From Biomphalaria glabrata (taxonomy: Eukaryota > Mollusca > Gastropoda > Planorbidae): 64,000 bases of DNA. Below the pieces are notes generated by a model. That model made no database searches. It was not told where the DNA came from and saw nothing but the letters and a program-made list of their open reading frames with translations. The stretch spans positions 13,836,511-13,900,510 of the forward strand of contig NC_074725.1 of assembly GCF_947242115.1 (NCBI RefSeq). Direction: 5' to 3'. Made by a program: the position numbers and the translations under genes. Below, piece after piece: positions 1 through 10,034 of this stretch (positions are counted from its first letter, which is position 1; each line of letters starts with the position of its first letter).

Positions 1-133
1 ACAGTCCTATTGACAATTACATTTAAGTCAAGGTTGGCATACAAAATTTAATGTAGACATTTTTTTGTTAAAAAATGTTTTAAATTCTGTTTATAAAGTA
101 TTAAAAAGCTTTGTCTTTATCATTTTTAATCAG

Positions 134-398
134 TTGGTCAGGGGTCGACGTACCTGGATCACCGTTCCATGTTCAGATTCTAGACACACAGCAGGAACTG
201 GAGCAGGTCCTTCATGAGCAGAGCTTCAGCAGTAGTGGTGGCCGCCATCACATGGTTTCCCACTCTAGCAACAGCTTCCACAACACCAGCCTTAACAGCT
301 CCAACCAGTTGCGATACTCCACAGGCCCTCCCAACGGCCAGCACCACAACATTAGCCGGTCAAGTGGCTACTATCATCAGTGGAGAGAGGATATGTAA
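134..398 (+). CDS. Last coding exon of a filamin-repeat protein (partial gene)
   Basis: The exon opens after a plausible acceptor (ttttaatcag ending at 133) and reads in frame to TAA at 396-398. The first residues, WSGVDVPGSPFHVQIL, are the typical end of a filamin/ABP280 Ig-like repeat (family pattern G-x-x-I/V-P-G-S-P-F-x-V). About 70 residues follow, rich in Ser, His, Asn and Gln, ending YYHQWREDM, with no recognisable domain. The first exon base completes a codon begun in an upstream exon outside the window. A poly(A) signal follows at 512. Filamins, TRIM-NHL proteins and AREL1-like ligases all carry such repeats, but I cannot tell which family this is; the polar tail after the last repeat does not match a canonical filamin C-terminus. 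The exon call is fairly secure, the family is not. Confidence 0.65.
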
Positions 399-511
399 TA
401 GTGATGTGGATGACATTTGATAACTACACTTAATGCATGATAAATATGTAACAGTTCAGACTAACTTGTTAGTATAGAATTGTAAAACATATTTCTCATA
501 ATGTATTACTT

Positions 512-517
512 AATAAA
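512..517 (+). promoter_or_regulatory. Poly(A) signal of the filamin-repeat gene
   Basis: AATAAA lies 114 nt after the stop codon at 396-398, in AT-rich sequence. It is the first canonical signal downstream. Further AATAAA words occur near 656, so the exact 3' end is uncertain. Confidence 0.5.
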
Positions 518-2880
518 GATGTATGCTATTGTAAAAACAAATTAAAACTTATCAGAAAAGAGTTTATTAACAAAAGTAATCATGTGATAAATTGTACACA
601 TTCCTAATAATTCTTAATATTTTGTGTTTTTTTTTTTTTTTTTGATACTGTTGAAAATAAATAAATTTGTAGAATTCTAATCACTTAATGTTTATGCTTT
701 AGTTATTGGTACACTCAAATTAATATTCTATTCACAATTAAAAACTTTATCTACATCTTAATTATTGATATAAATAAACATTCCTGTGTTTTTGACATTG
801 TTATTATTTATTCTATAACAGTTAAATACATTGCCATATTGACTTGTGATGTGTCATGGTTAAGTTAAGTAAGTAGGCCACAGCTTTTATGTAAATTTCT
901 TTATTTGTTGTCATTTTGTTATTGCTTTGGTTTATATTTTTGCATTTAAATTATGGTACACAGAGCAGCCTTTCTGGCACATCTTTAAAAACAGACCAGC
1001 ATTTTTTTAAATTCTAAATTTCAATCAATCATCATAGGTTTAAAAAGAAAAAAAAATTATAATTTAAATATGTTTTAAATACTTTATTAAAATATAAGCC
1101 TTTCTTAAAAAAAAGTTTACCTTTATATTATTTGGCTTTTTTTCTATTACTACTTCTTGTATTAAAGCTTACTATCCTCCTTGATGTAAAGGATTAATTT
1201 CTACTTTTTATGCTCATTACCAAGACAATACAAATTGTACCCAATCAATCAAATAAATATTTGTTAAATCTTATGTTATAATATTTTTTTTTTATTTGTA
1301 GTTATAAGTATATTAGCATTTACTTGTATTTATTATATCAGAATTACTAGACTAATATAACAGCCTTATACAGTTTGGTGTAAACATGAAACAAATATGT
1401 GTTAATAATATTTTTGTGTTGTGTTTTGACTATTGACTATACAATTGAACTGATTTAGATTTTACTCATTGTTATTTAATTTATGAAGGGTAAGTAGCTA
1501 CTATATTGATATATATATGCCAAGTATCTACAGGAACAATATGTGTGGTTATGTGCAGTCTGAATGCTTGAGACTTTCAACTTATATAATTCTAAGAATT
1601 GAATTCAAATTGTGGGTGTTGGGATCAAAGAAATACCTGATAGACACATTTCCACAATACAAATCTGTTTAGAATGAAGTTGACTTATACATGACTAACT
1701 AGGACTTTGCACTGAAATATTATTGTTAAACAAATAGATCTACTTTAGACATGCCTACAGATTTGTTTTGAAACTAAAATCAGTTAAGGTTATTAGCAGA
1801 AATGAAAAGGACAAATTTCTTAACAGGGATTTAGTTGATTATATACACATTTTAATTTTTTAAAAATGTTGAATATATTTGTTATGTAGTTAAAAAAAAA
1901 AAGATTTACTTTTGAGTGCAAGACAGGTAACTAGACACTGTTCATATCATTGAAGACTTAGATAAAACTCTACCATGTAACACCGTGTGTATTCTTTTTT
2001 AAAACCAAAGTAATACAATGTAAATGATAAACAATTTTCAATTTCATTTGGAAACATATTTTTCTTTATTTTATTAATTTATTTTTGTATTCATTTGTAA
2101 AAGTTTTGTTTTTTATTGGCATTTTGTTAATAAAAACAATACAGTACAAAACGTTATAATATTATATCAAATCTAAACTTTTAAAGAACTTAAAACTTTT
2201 GAAGAACTGGAACTACTTATCATATATTATAAAACTTAAATATTCATAATAATGTCTAAGCAATTCTATTATCTGTATTTAAAATGATAATGTAAAATTG
2301 ATATTTGGAAAATCAAATCACTTTTTTTCTGTATCAATCTAATTTACAGAATTGTCTACTTAAAAAAATAGATATCCTTTCCGGATCAGCAGTATGGACA
2401 TCATTGTCTTCATTGAAAATATACTTACACCAGATGAATGTATTTTGTTCCTTTTTTTTTATTAGCAAACAATTTTTGATTAAATTCAGTTTTTGATTTC
2501 CTCTTGTTCTTTGTTTTGATATGTCTAGAAACAAAAAAAGTCTTGCTATTTAACCACTTGACCAAATAATTTTCATAACAGAACAACTTTCTGCCGTTTA
2601 GGAGAATGAACTGATAACAGAGACGGGAGACAACTACTATTGCACTATTAATCTTCTTTTCTCGAGTTGACAGGAGTTCAAAGGCAATCCAAGTTCTGAT
2701 CATTGCTTACTCTTTAGACGCATTTTTCAGTTCAGCTGCTAAGTATTTCAGGGTTTTCTTTGGCGGCCGCTATGTATATCCATATGAAACTGCGTTACAC
2801 TGCCATAAATCTAGCAAGAAATAGAAGAAAAAAAAAGGGGGGGGGAAATTGTATGAAATCATTCTATTATTACCTAAAAG
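518..2880. other. AT-rich intergenic stretch, no gene seen
   Basis: Very AT-rich, with homopolymer A and T runs and short unrelated ORFs (for example the opposing frames near 2305-2700). I see no conserved motif or splice-flanked coding signal. It probably contains the remaining 3' flank of the filamin-repeat gene. Confidence 0.4.
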
Positions 2881-2885
2881 AAAAA

Positions 2886-3136
2886 GATCGTCTGAGGACT
2901 GACTGGTTAAGGTCCTGAGTTCGAATCTCAGTGAAGACTGGAATTTTGAATTTCGGGATTTTTAGGGCCCCCCAGAGTCCACCCAACTCTAATGAGTACC
3001 AGGCTTAATTTAGTTTAGTTGGCGTTTGGTAGTAGTGCTGGTCACATGACCCCCTACACTTTAACTGTTGGCCAAAGAAACACGACCTTGACATCTGCCT
3101 CATAGATCGCAAGGTCTGAAAGGAGAAACTTTTAAA
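2886..3136 (+). repeat. tRNA-derived SINE, family 1 (copy a, head degraded)
   Basis: A pol III box-B-like segment (gagttcgaatctcagtgaag) is followed by the family body: aatttcgggattttta, a GAGTCCACCCAACTCTAATG stretch, the cacatgac block, and the end word gatcgcaaggtctgaaagg. The same order of blocks occurs at 17070-17345 (reverse), 45288-45542, 57582-57862 and 61677-61965. Box A is eroded in this copy. Confidence 0.75.
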
Positions 3137-3253
3137 ATATCGTCTGCTTCAGGTTGTAATTCTTTGATTAAACTACAACCAAAAGTTGAATGAAAGAAAT
3201 TGTTTAATCTTATTTGCCTAGGGCTTCAAACATGTCTAGTTACTCTGTTAGAA

Positions 3254-3530
3254 CAGAGGTTCTCAAACTTTTTGAACCCGGGGACATCTTTATGTAGTCA
3301 AAACTTGCCCACGAAATCCTAAGTGAAAACAAAAAGCTACATAAATGCATAGTCTATAAACTACGAATGTAAAAAAAAAATTGTTGAAGGGCTGTTTATT
3401 AAAGTAATTAAGTTTGTTTAAAATAATATTTCAACAAATTAAGGACTTGGATAAGGTTGTTGAGATTTTATGAGTGTATTAATGTGTGGCGTTGCAATTA
3501 CACGTGGACCCCCTCCCGTACTAGGAAAAA
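3254..3530. mobile_element. Remnant of a Charlie-like hAT DNA transposon
   Basis: The sequence cagaggttctcaaacttttt at 3254 resembles the terminal inverted repeat of Charlie-type hAT elements, followed by a gggac block. A possible inner part of the other end (gtggaccccctc) is near 3500. No matching right terminus is visible, so this is a fragment; its right limit is approximate. Confidence 0.35.
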
Positions 3531-3618
3531 AATAAAAACATATCTAACTATCAAGTATGCATCAGCACATTTTAAAAAAAGGCATTCTTTAGTCGGTACT
3601 ACCTTTTTAGAAGTAATA

Positions 3619-3642
3619 GGGGAAAGGGGGGTAAAACGTACC
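3619..3642 (+). repeat. Left terminal inverted repeat of the pogo-type element
   Basis: 24 bp, an exact reverse complement of 6992-7015. It is preceded by TA at 3617-3618. The next inner base no longer pairs with the other end. Confidence 0.92.
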
Positions 3643-3980
3643 ACTGTTTAATTCGTACCACCGAAAATTTTCATATTTAGAAATGGTCTTTAAAAATAAA
3701 AAACCTGGCATATTGACCTACAACTATAGCGTCATCATTCATGTTAATTTTATGGAGCTTAATCAAAAGACACCAAAACGGTAAGGTTTTATTCATTTTA
3801 CCTTTTTTGATGTAATTTTTGCACATGTTAGAAATCGTATAATTATCTAATGAGGCAACCTATCATGTTCCGAAAGCTATTGCATTGTTAACGAAACTTT
3901 CCTCTTGAAAATAAGGCCTCAGTACATCAGTTATTTTTAGACATGTTAATATGATAAACCGTTATGTGGGCTGACCCCTT

Positions 3981-4058
3981 GAGGTAAATCGTACCGGCGC
4001 CAGGAGGGTAAAAAGTACCGGAAGTACTAATTATCCGACATTCGGTACTATTTAGCCC
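3981..4058. repeat. Left subterminal repeats (likely transposase sites)
   Basis: Degenerate copies of the TIR core occur at about 3981-3997 (gaggtaaatcgtaccgg) and 4003-4019 (ggagggtaaaaagtacc), and in reverse as ggtactatttagcccc near 4042-4058. All match GGGTAAA-N-A/C-GTAC, the sequence also found in the terminal repeat. Binding by the transposase is inferred. Confidence 0.55.
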
Positions 4059-4479
4059 CACAGTTGATCTCGACATAATATCTAGATGTAGATCGAATAA
4101 CTTTCTTATTTTATGTTTTAAAGCTAGAATCTAGATCTAGTAATTGCTAAAGATCTTTCTACTATCTAGATCTAGATTTATAATATAATCTAGTTCTAGA
4201 ATCATATTCTATCATCCTCTATACTCTACTCTATGTCTATGTAACAATAACTTTCTTTATAACTATAGACTATAGAGTCTAGACTAAAAAAGATAATTAA
4301 GGTACTAAATCTAGTAGATTTAGATTTAATAAAATTAAGGCTATATCTAAATTTTAGACTAAACATAATCTAGCCCTTAACTATAAGTAGAGCTACATTT
4401 TAAAAAAATAAATAAAATACCATATAGACTATAGCAATCTATTTAATAATCATTTACATTCATTATTTTTTTTACCCAG

Positions 4480-5902
4480 GGGCAGAGCTTCAACCTGGTC
4501 CCCGGAGGATCTTCAGAAAGCCTTAGAGGCATTGAGGAATAAATATGGTCTCAATGAAGTGTCTAGACTTTACGGTATACCTAAACCAACTCTAAAAAGA
4601 CACTTAGATGGAAAAAACAAGTTTGCGAATGGGAATGTAGTACAAAGAGGTAGAATGACAGTTCTCCCAGCAGAGCTTGAGAATGAACTTGTCAGTCACA
4701 TCAATCAACTGGAAGGAATGCTGTTCGGCCTGACCAGAAACGATATAAGATGTCTTGCATACCAAATAGCAGAAAAAAATGGCTTGTCTCACAGATTTAA
4801 TAAAACAGAAGGAATGGCAGGAAAAGACTGGTTTAGAGATTTTAAGAAACGTCACAATCTGAGCTTGCGACAACCTGAAGCAACATCTCTTGCGCGTAGT
4901 ACCAGTTTTAACAAGATAGCTGTTAACAGATTTTTTGACAAACTTGAAAGCATCATTACAGAAAATAAATTAGATGCTCTTAGGATCTTCAATACCGATG
5001 AAACAGCGCTCTCAACTGTCCAGAAAAAACAGCAAAAAGTGGTGAGCTTGACAGGAAGGCATCAGGTGGGGAAGTTGACCAGTGCAGAAAGAGGTCTTAC
5101 CACCACAGCAATATTTTGCGCTAATGCAGCAGGAAATGCTATTCCACCTATGCTTGTCTACAAGCGAAAACGAATGAAGGGCGAACTTTTAGATGGTGCT
5201 CCTCCAGGAACAATCGCTGTATGCAATGAAAGTGGCTGGATGACTGCAGATAGCTTTTCAGAATGGATGGATCATTTTATAAACAGTGTAAAACCATCAA
5301 AAGAAAAGCCTGTTCTTCTTATCTTGGATGGACATACCTCTCACAGCAAAAATTTGCAAGCCATCACTGCTGCAAGTAACTCTTGTGTTATTATGCTCAG
5401 CTTGCCCCCTCATACTACACATAAGCTTCAACCTTTGGATGTCTCGTTTTTTAAGCCCCTGCAAAGCTGTTATGTACAAGAGTCAGATAAGTGGCTTTTT
5501 AATCATCCAGGTAGAGGAATTACTGTCTTTCAGGTGGCTACCATCTTAGGTAGAGCATACCCAAGAGCAGCTTCGGTCGCAAATTTTGCTAATGGTTTTT
5601 TGAAATGTGGCATATGGCCTTGCAATCGACATATATTCACTGAAAGTGATTTTGAAACCTCCATTTGCTCAGTTATAAATATTCCAGTAGAACCCATCCC
5701 TTCAACCTCAAATTCCCAACATGATCAGTTGTTAGTGCAGTCATCATCAGACTCCTCAACAATAGTTGCAACATCCCCACTCACTTCATCAAATGAACCA
5801 CGATTTGGTGCAACTGCTCAAAGCTCCATAAATTCAAATTATTCTCACCTAGAACTTTCTATATCTGCGTACAATGCAATTCCAACAGAGCCTGACGGCT
5901 GA
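4480..5902 (+). CDS. pogo/CENPB-type DDE transposase
   Basis: Catalyses cut-and-paste movement of the surrounding element. The frame opens after a good acceptor (ttttttacccag, AG at 4478-4479) at GRASTWSPEDLQKALEAL, so an upstream exon with the start codon is implied but not found. In order: a psq/CENPB N-terminal helix-turn-helix (to about YGIPKPTLKRHL), a second DNA-binding helix region (WFRDFKKRHNLSLR), then the DDE domain with Asp codons at 4997-4999 (IFNTDETALS), 5327-5329 (LLILDGHTSHS) and 5438-5440 (HKLQPLDVSFFKPL), a DD36D spacing. The C-terminal 80 residues are Ser/Thr-rich. The TGA at 5900-5902 lies between Gly and Cys of an OTU active-site motif, so it may be a secondary stop rather than the original end. 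Confidence 0.9.
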
Positions 5903-6368
5903 TGCTTTTTTAGAAGCATTTGCATTTCATTACATGAACATCCCCAGCTAACTGACAGAGATTCAAGTGGAGTTGTATGTAGCCTGCAAGTTAAAATACA
6001 AGAAAAGGCATTGGCAGACTCTTAGAGCACAAGTTGTTGACTATATTTGTAAAAACATTGAGCATTATACTGACCTTGATGCAGCAACATTGTGTGCTGA
6101 CATGCCACATGCAAAATTTGACAATATTTTTGAAAGGCTAGATAGTATTTCTAGACCAAATACTATGGTTGGCGAGCTAGAGATAATAGCAACTACGAAG
6201 CTGCTCAGAAAGCCAATTGTCATTATGAATGCAACTAGTAATGTTGTTTTAAAATATGGCATGAATGATTTTCCTTCCTCCCCTGCAGTAGTTATTCGAT
6301 TTACAAATATTGGAGATGATGTAGGCCATTATGATTGCTTAATTCCTTCTCGGCAATCAAAGTCTTAA
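5891..6368 (+). pseudogene. OTU-type cysteine protease domain, interrupted
   Basis: Read in the transposase frame, codons around the TGA give D-G-stop-C-F-F-R-S-I, the catalytic cysteine motif of OTU deubiquitinases (family pattern DGNCLFRSI), with Cys at 5903-5905. After about 20 more residues in that frame, the domain continues in another frame from about 5960: VDYICKNIEHY, then GELEIIATTKLLRKPIVIMN and the catalytic-histidine motif GHYDCLIP, ending TAA at 6366-6368. Order and spacing fit one OTU domain of roughly 150 residues broken by one stop and one frame change. OTU proteases cleave ubiquitin chains and occur in some transposons such as Helentrons. Here it lies between the transposase and a PHD finger, so it was probably part of the same protein. 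The histidine half alone could be read as a 133-residue ORF, but that would lack the catalytic Cys. Confidence 0.7.
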
Positions 6369-6417
6369 TACATCCCTGTAACTGCAATCTCTCCTATCCC
6401 AGTAAAAGAAAAACCCC

Positions 6418-6747
6418 ATGTTAAACAGAAAAAAAAAATCTTTTCAATCTGAAATTTTAACTTCCAGTTCCTATAAAAAAAATTCTTGTGGATGCTGCAA
6501 TTGCAAAAAAAAAGTAAAAAACAACAAACTCAAATTATTCCTGCAACACAAAAGAAAAAAAAAAAGTAAAATTTCTATTCAGTTTGGTCAGAATGAGAGT
6601 GAGAAAAGTCAAAATTGGTATTGTTTTATATGCGAAGAAAACCTTAAAGAAGATATGATACAATGTTTAATATGTGCTTCTTGGGTGCATATTGCATGTG
6701 CAGGTTGTGAAAATGCTGATACTTATACTTGTGAGTTATGTTTGTGA
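6418..6747 (+). CDS. PHD finger ORF of the pogo-type element
   Basis: A 109-residue frame with a Lys/Cys-rich first half and a C-terminal PHD finger: WYCFICEENLKEDMIQCLIC, then WVHIACAGC and TYTCELCL. This supplies Cys-x2-Cys, Cys-x2-Cys, His-x2-Cys, Cys-x2-Cys, the C4HC3 zinc pattern with the usual Trp before His. PHD fingers bind histone tails, and several animal pogo/Tigger transposases end with one, where it may guide target choice. It begins 50 bp after the OTU segment in a different frame, so it may be a separate exon or the C-terminus of the transposase protein displaced by a frame change. The Met shown is not conserved evidence of a true start. Confidence 0.75.
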   Translation: MLNRKKKSFQSEILTSSSYKKNSCGCCNCKKKVKNNKLKLFLQHKRKKKSKISIQFGQNESEKSQNWYCFICEENLKEDMIQCLICASWVHIACAGCENADTYTCELCL

Positions 6748-6779
6748 ATCTTTCTACATTGTTATATATATATATAGTT

Positions 6780-6836
6780 GGTACTTATTACCCTCCATGC
6801 TGGTACTATTTAGACTCTTGGGAGGGTAAATAGTAC
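6780..6836. repeat. Right subterminal repeats of the pogo-type element
   Basis: Two facing copies of the TIR-core variant: ggtacttattaccctcc at 6780-6796 (reverse) and ggagggtaaatagtac at 6821-6836 (forward), with tggtactattta between them. They mirror the arrangement at the left end. Confidence 0.55.
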
Positions 6837-6991
6837 TCTTTTTTTTTTGTTTTGTATTTTTCTATTTTAATATAAATAACTCAGTCTTTAAACCGTGTAC
6901 ATTTGTAGTATGTGTTGTTGTAAAGCTATGACATAAAAAATAAACATTCTTTTTGCCAAACTTTTTTTTTAATGAATTTTCTCCCTTAGGG

Positions 6992-7015
6992 GGTACGTTT
7001 TACCCCCCTTTCCCC
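6992..7015 (-). repeat. Right terminal inverted repeat of the pogo-type element
   Basis: Exact reverse complement of 3619-3642, followed by TA at 7016-7017. Confidence 0.92.
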
Positions 7016-7017
7016 TA

Positions 7018-7608
7018 AAGTCATAATACATTCGATTCACTTCTTTGACTTGCTTTTAATTAGACTTTAATCCTCCCGCGTGGCGCAGAAATCAGTGTCG
7101 AGTAGACATCGGTCTCGATGGTAATCATCGCGTTTACATTGCTTTGTTTTATTATCTAGATCTCTATGCGCGATATATAATCACACTAAGTAAATTATAT
7201 AAAAGTTTGATAGATTTAAAGTGCAATTGTGGGCCCTATTACTCATGCGGGCCCGGGTTCATTGAACCCTTTCGCGCAATGGATGCTACGCCCCTGGCTA
7301 CCATCTGCCTACTGTTTGTGATAAAAACTCTAGTTAGCAGAAAGGCCCAGACCTGAACTGGAGCTCGAGCCACCCCTGACCTGCTAACAATTACAACAAA
7401 CAAAACATTATAATTATAGAAAACCAAAATATACACTCACACCAGACTTACTTATAATTTACATGCGAAAAGTTTATATCAGTTAGCTCTTGTGTAATGA
7501 TTTGATTACCAGGGGGACAAAAAAAGTGTTTGTGCCTGTTTGTCTTTGCTATTGGTGTCTTGTATCTCTTTTGTGATGGTAAAGTCACAAATGCCTGACC
7601 CAAAGGGA
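7018..7608. other. Intergenic stretch with no gene seen
   Basis: Mixed AT-rich DNA with one GC-richer block (about 7230-7375, containing gggcccgggttcattgaacc) that looks like an old repeat edge. Its ORFs are short and without motifs. Confidence 0.3.
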
Positions 7609-8165
7609 GATTTTTTATTTAGATAAGATAATTTTATTGATCCTATCAAATGCAAATTCAGTTTGACTACAATTGACAACCTCAGCGTAGCTACTGCATC
7701 AATAATAATATAGATGCAAATACGAACAACATTCACACACGAAACGCATACACACTCATAACCAGCGCTTTATAAATATACTTCTATGTAGGCCTACTTC
7801 TCGATGACGACAGATGATCTTGTAACACTCTGACCGAAAGTGGGATGAAGAAGTTTTTAAATCTTTCTGTTTTAGTCCTAATGGAAAGGAGACGACCACT
7901 TCGTTCAGATCTTAAGTAACAGTGGTTTTCTAGAATCTTTTAGATTTTTTATGAATGTTTGTCTCAAACAGCTGCCCAAATGGTTGTTTTTGTTTGTTTT
8001 TTTTTTTTGCCAATTTTACCAGCAGCATTTAGGATTCTATGAAGTTTATTTTTAATGTTCAGATTGCCATACCAGGCAGTGATATTTAAACTTAAAATAT
8101 TGCAGATGTAAGCGTGATATAACAAGCCAAGGCCTTTTCGCTAACATCAAACGAGGACATTTTTC
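7609..8165 (-). mobile_element. Decayed LINE 3' end (reverse transcriptase C-terminus)
   Basis: On the minus strand, conceptual codons give ICNILSLNITAWYGN, then KLHRILNAAGKIG, and further on RTKTERFKNFFIPLSVRVL, the usual order at the C-terminus of CR1/L2-like LINE polymerases. An AT-rich tail ends near 7609 (taataaa-like words). Several frame breaks are present. It is truncated at its 5' side. Confidence 0.55.
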
Positions 8166-8269
8166 AATGGTCTCTCTAGCGACAGAAACAATATTATTTT
8201 CGTTCTTTTCCCTACGAAAATCAATTTGTGGGCCGGATTGTATAGATATGCCCGGGCTGATTTTGACCC

Positions 8270-8545
8270 CCAGTTTGCCCTTGCGGAATATGCAGGTTTG
8301 ATCTTATCAAATACAGACGTTACTTCAAAAAAAGAAGATGATTACGTCATACGCGTCACGCATCTAGTCATGCATGTTAACCAATGACAAATTATTAGCA
8401 TATGGAATGACATGCTTTTATCTTTGTGTCTTTCTGGGTTTAATTATTTGATTTTGTTTTTGTATTTGAAGATTATGGTTCAGTGTTTTATGTATATTTG
8501 CTACTTTACTTTTGAGTCTTCTCTCCTGAAGGCTGATGATGATAT
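8270..8545 (-). mobile_element. LINE C-terminus and 3' UTR, family R1 (copy 1)
   Basis: Shares long blocks with 10035-10440 and 24255-25860: cagacgttacttcaaaaaaag, tagtcatgcatgttaa, tttatctttgtgtctttctg and atggttcagtgtttta. In better copies the minus strand encodes SFFPSAIREWNGLPESARK and EFKSLINMHD then a stop, the end of a LINE polymerase. This copy lacks the middle part, so it carries an internal deletion. Confidence 0.6.
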
Positions 8546-8739
8546 TATATGAATTAAATTATTATTATTCATATGATTTTGTAATACCAGATCCACGTTT
8601 ATAATGTAATGGATAAATCATCATAAACCTTCGAGGCGTGTGGGCCATCGTCTACGACACCTACGCCTTGCCCGCTTCTGTCTATTATGATCGAGATATT
8701 ACAAAATGACAATAATTACTATATTTTAATATTAAAATC

Positions 8740-9200
8740 TAGAATAGACAATAATATAGCGCCTAGAGTATAGATCTACTATCTATAATAGATCTTGTTT
8801 ATTGATTATAAATTCCTACTCTTCCGATGATGAGGCATTAAATTTAAATGAGGTTTTTAGATGACATTTTATGTTAAACTCTTTTAAAGCTAGAAATGAG
8901 AAAAATAGCAACAAAAATTATGGTCCAAATCTCATCACTTGTCAATCCAGTTAAGTTTAATTTGAGTCATAGAGTTATAAATAAAGTTAAAGGTATTTCG
9001 CAATAAACAAAACATCTAGATCAGGTAATTGTTTACATAGAGTCTAGATGTATATGTATAGAATCTAGATCCAGTAATTGTATACTCTAGATCTAGCCTA
9101 TTCTATGGCATCTAGGTCTCTAGATTTTAAATACCTATTATTAGTACTAACCTACTTAATTAATTTTTTTTTTATTAAAATAGACTTAGAGATCTATATA
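8740..9200. repeat. CTAGATCT-rich low-complexity tract
   Basis: Dense in overlapping words ctagat, agatct and tctaga, without a fixed period. Similar tracts occur at 4078-4400, 9290-9535, 9755-9910 and 48520-49180. No coding signal. Confidence 0.6.
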
Positions 9201-9289
9201 GACAATATAGAGGTCTAATAGTGACGGGAGTGAGTGCAGCAGTCAGTCAAGTCAGTGTTGTCATGTTGAAATGATGTTGTATTATGAGA

Positions 9290-9535
9290 CTAATACTAGT
9301 CTAGATCTAATCATCTAATGTCACTAATAAGACTTATCATGACTTATGATGAGTAGAATAGTAGTAGATTAAGTAGATACTAGATTCTAGTAGTAGATCT
9401 AGATTCTTTTTTCTACTAGTCATCTAGATCTAGTGAGTGTAACTAATGACTAGAATTTAGAATCTAATTAGTGTAATAACTGTAATATCATAATAATCAT
9501 ATCAATATGAATATAATAATATGTATCTAGAATTA
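9290..9535. repeat. CTAGATCT-rich low-complexity tract
   Basis: Same word composition as 8740-9200 (tagtctagat, agtagatcta, catctagatctag). It directly precedes a SINE insertion. Confidence 0.55.
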
Positions 9536-9565
9536 GCCTAGATGATAGGTAGATGATAGGTGGAT

Positions 9566-9738
9566 CAGGATGGCTGCCTGGTCGTGCGGTTTGCGCACTG
9601 GACTGTCGTTCGGACTTATCAATAGTCCCGGGTTCAAACCCTGCTCGCTCCCATCCCCTGTCGTCCTGCGGGAGGTTTGGACTAGGAAGTAATTATCTTC
9701 AACTCTGAAGGAACATCCGAAACATGTAAACCATTTTA
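9566..9738 (+). repeat. tRNA-derived SINE, family 2 (copy a)
   Basis: A tRNA-like head has a box-A-like ggctgcctggtcgtgcggtt and a good box B (gggttcaaaccctgctcgc), followed by an unrelated body (ggtttggactaggaagtaat). A second, diverged copy is at 43390-43495. It is not a tRNA gene: no cloverleaf closes. Confidence 0.6.
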
Positions 9739-9754
9739 AAATCATTTTTTTTAC

Positions 9755-9910
9755 GATAGATCTGGAATCTTAGACATCTATGATCTAGACAATCTAGTCT
9801 AGATTCTAGATTTCTAAAGTCTAGTCAGTCTAGATCTATAACTATCTAGACTCTAGACCTATTTTGTTTTTTTAGATCTAGCTAGAATCTAGATCTAGAA
9901 GGCTATGCCA
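9755..9910. repeat. CTAGATCT-rich low-complexity tract
   Basis: Repeated agatctag and tctagatt words, such as ctagtctagattctagat. It continues the pattern on the other side of the SINE at 9566-9738. Confidence 0.55.
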
Positions 9911-10034
9911 TAGTTGCAAGCCTAGTCACTAGTGCTCTAGGCTTAGGTTTTGTAAAACATTCACTTTGTAATGTAATGTATAAACATATATTTTACAATT
10001 ATACATCATACCTTATCTTATATGCTACAGTAAT

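Larger units (their letters stand above)
3619..7015 (+). mobile_element. Complete pogo/Tigger-type DNA transposon carrying OTU and PHD coding segments
   Basis: The element is bounded by perfect 24-bp terminal inverted repeats (3619-3642, starting GGGGAAAGGGGGGTAAAA, and 6992-7015) and by TA dinucleotides at 3617-3618 and 7016-7017, the target duplication expected for the Tc1/mariner-pogo superfamily. Length is 3397 bp. It encodes, all on the plus strand, a CENPB-type DDE transposase (4480-5902), an OTU protease-like segment (5891-6368) and a PHD finger (6418-6747). Variants of the TIR core (GGGTAAA-N-AGTACC) recur inside both ends. The 5' untranslated part (about 4070-4400) is rich in CTAGATCT words. 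Perfect TIRs argue for fairly recent mobility, but the coding region has a stop and a frame change, so this copy is probably not autonomous. Confidence 0.9.

Noticed and set aside
5967-6368. Stand-alone 133-residue gene in the pogo-type element
   Set aside because: It would start in mid-domain and lack the catalytic Cys; better read as the second part of an interrupted OTU domain.
9566-9738. Possible tRNA gene (good box B)
   Set aside because: No cloverleaf or acceptor stem closes, and it continues into a SINE body; the same holds for box B words in the other SINE copies.
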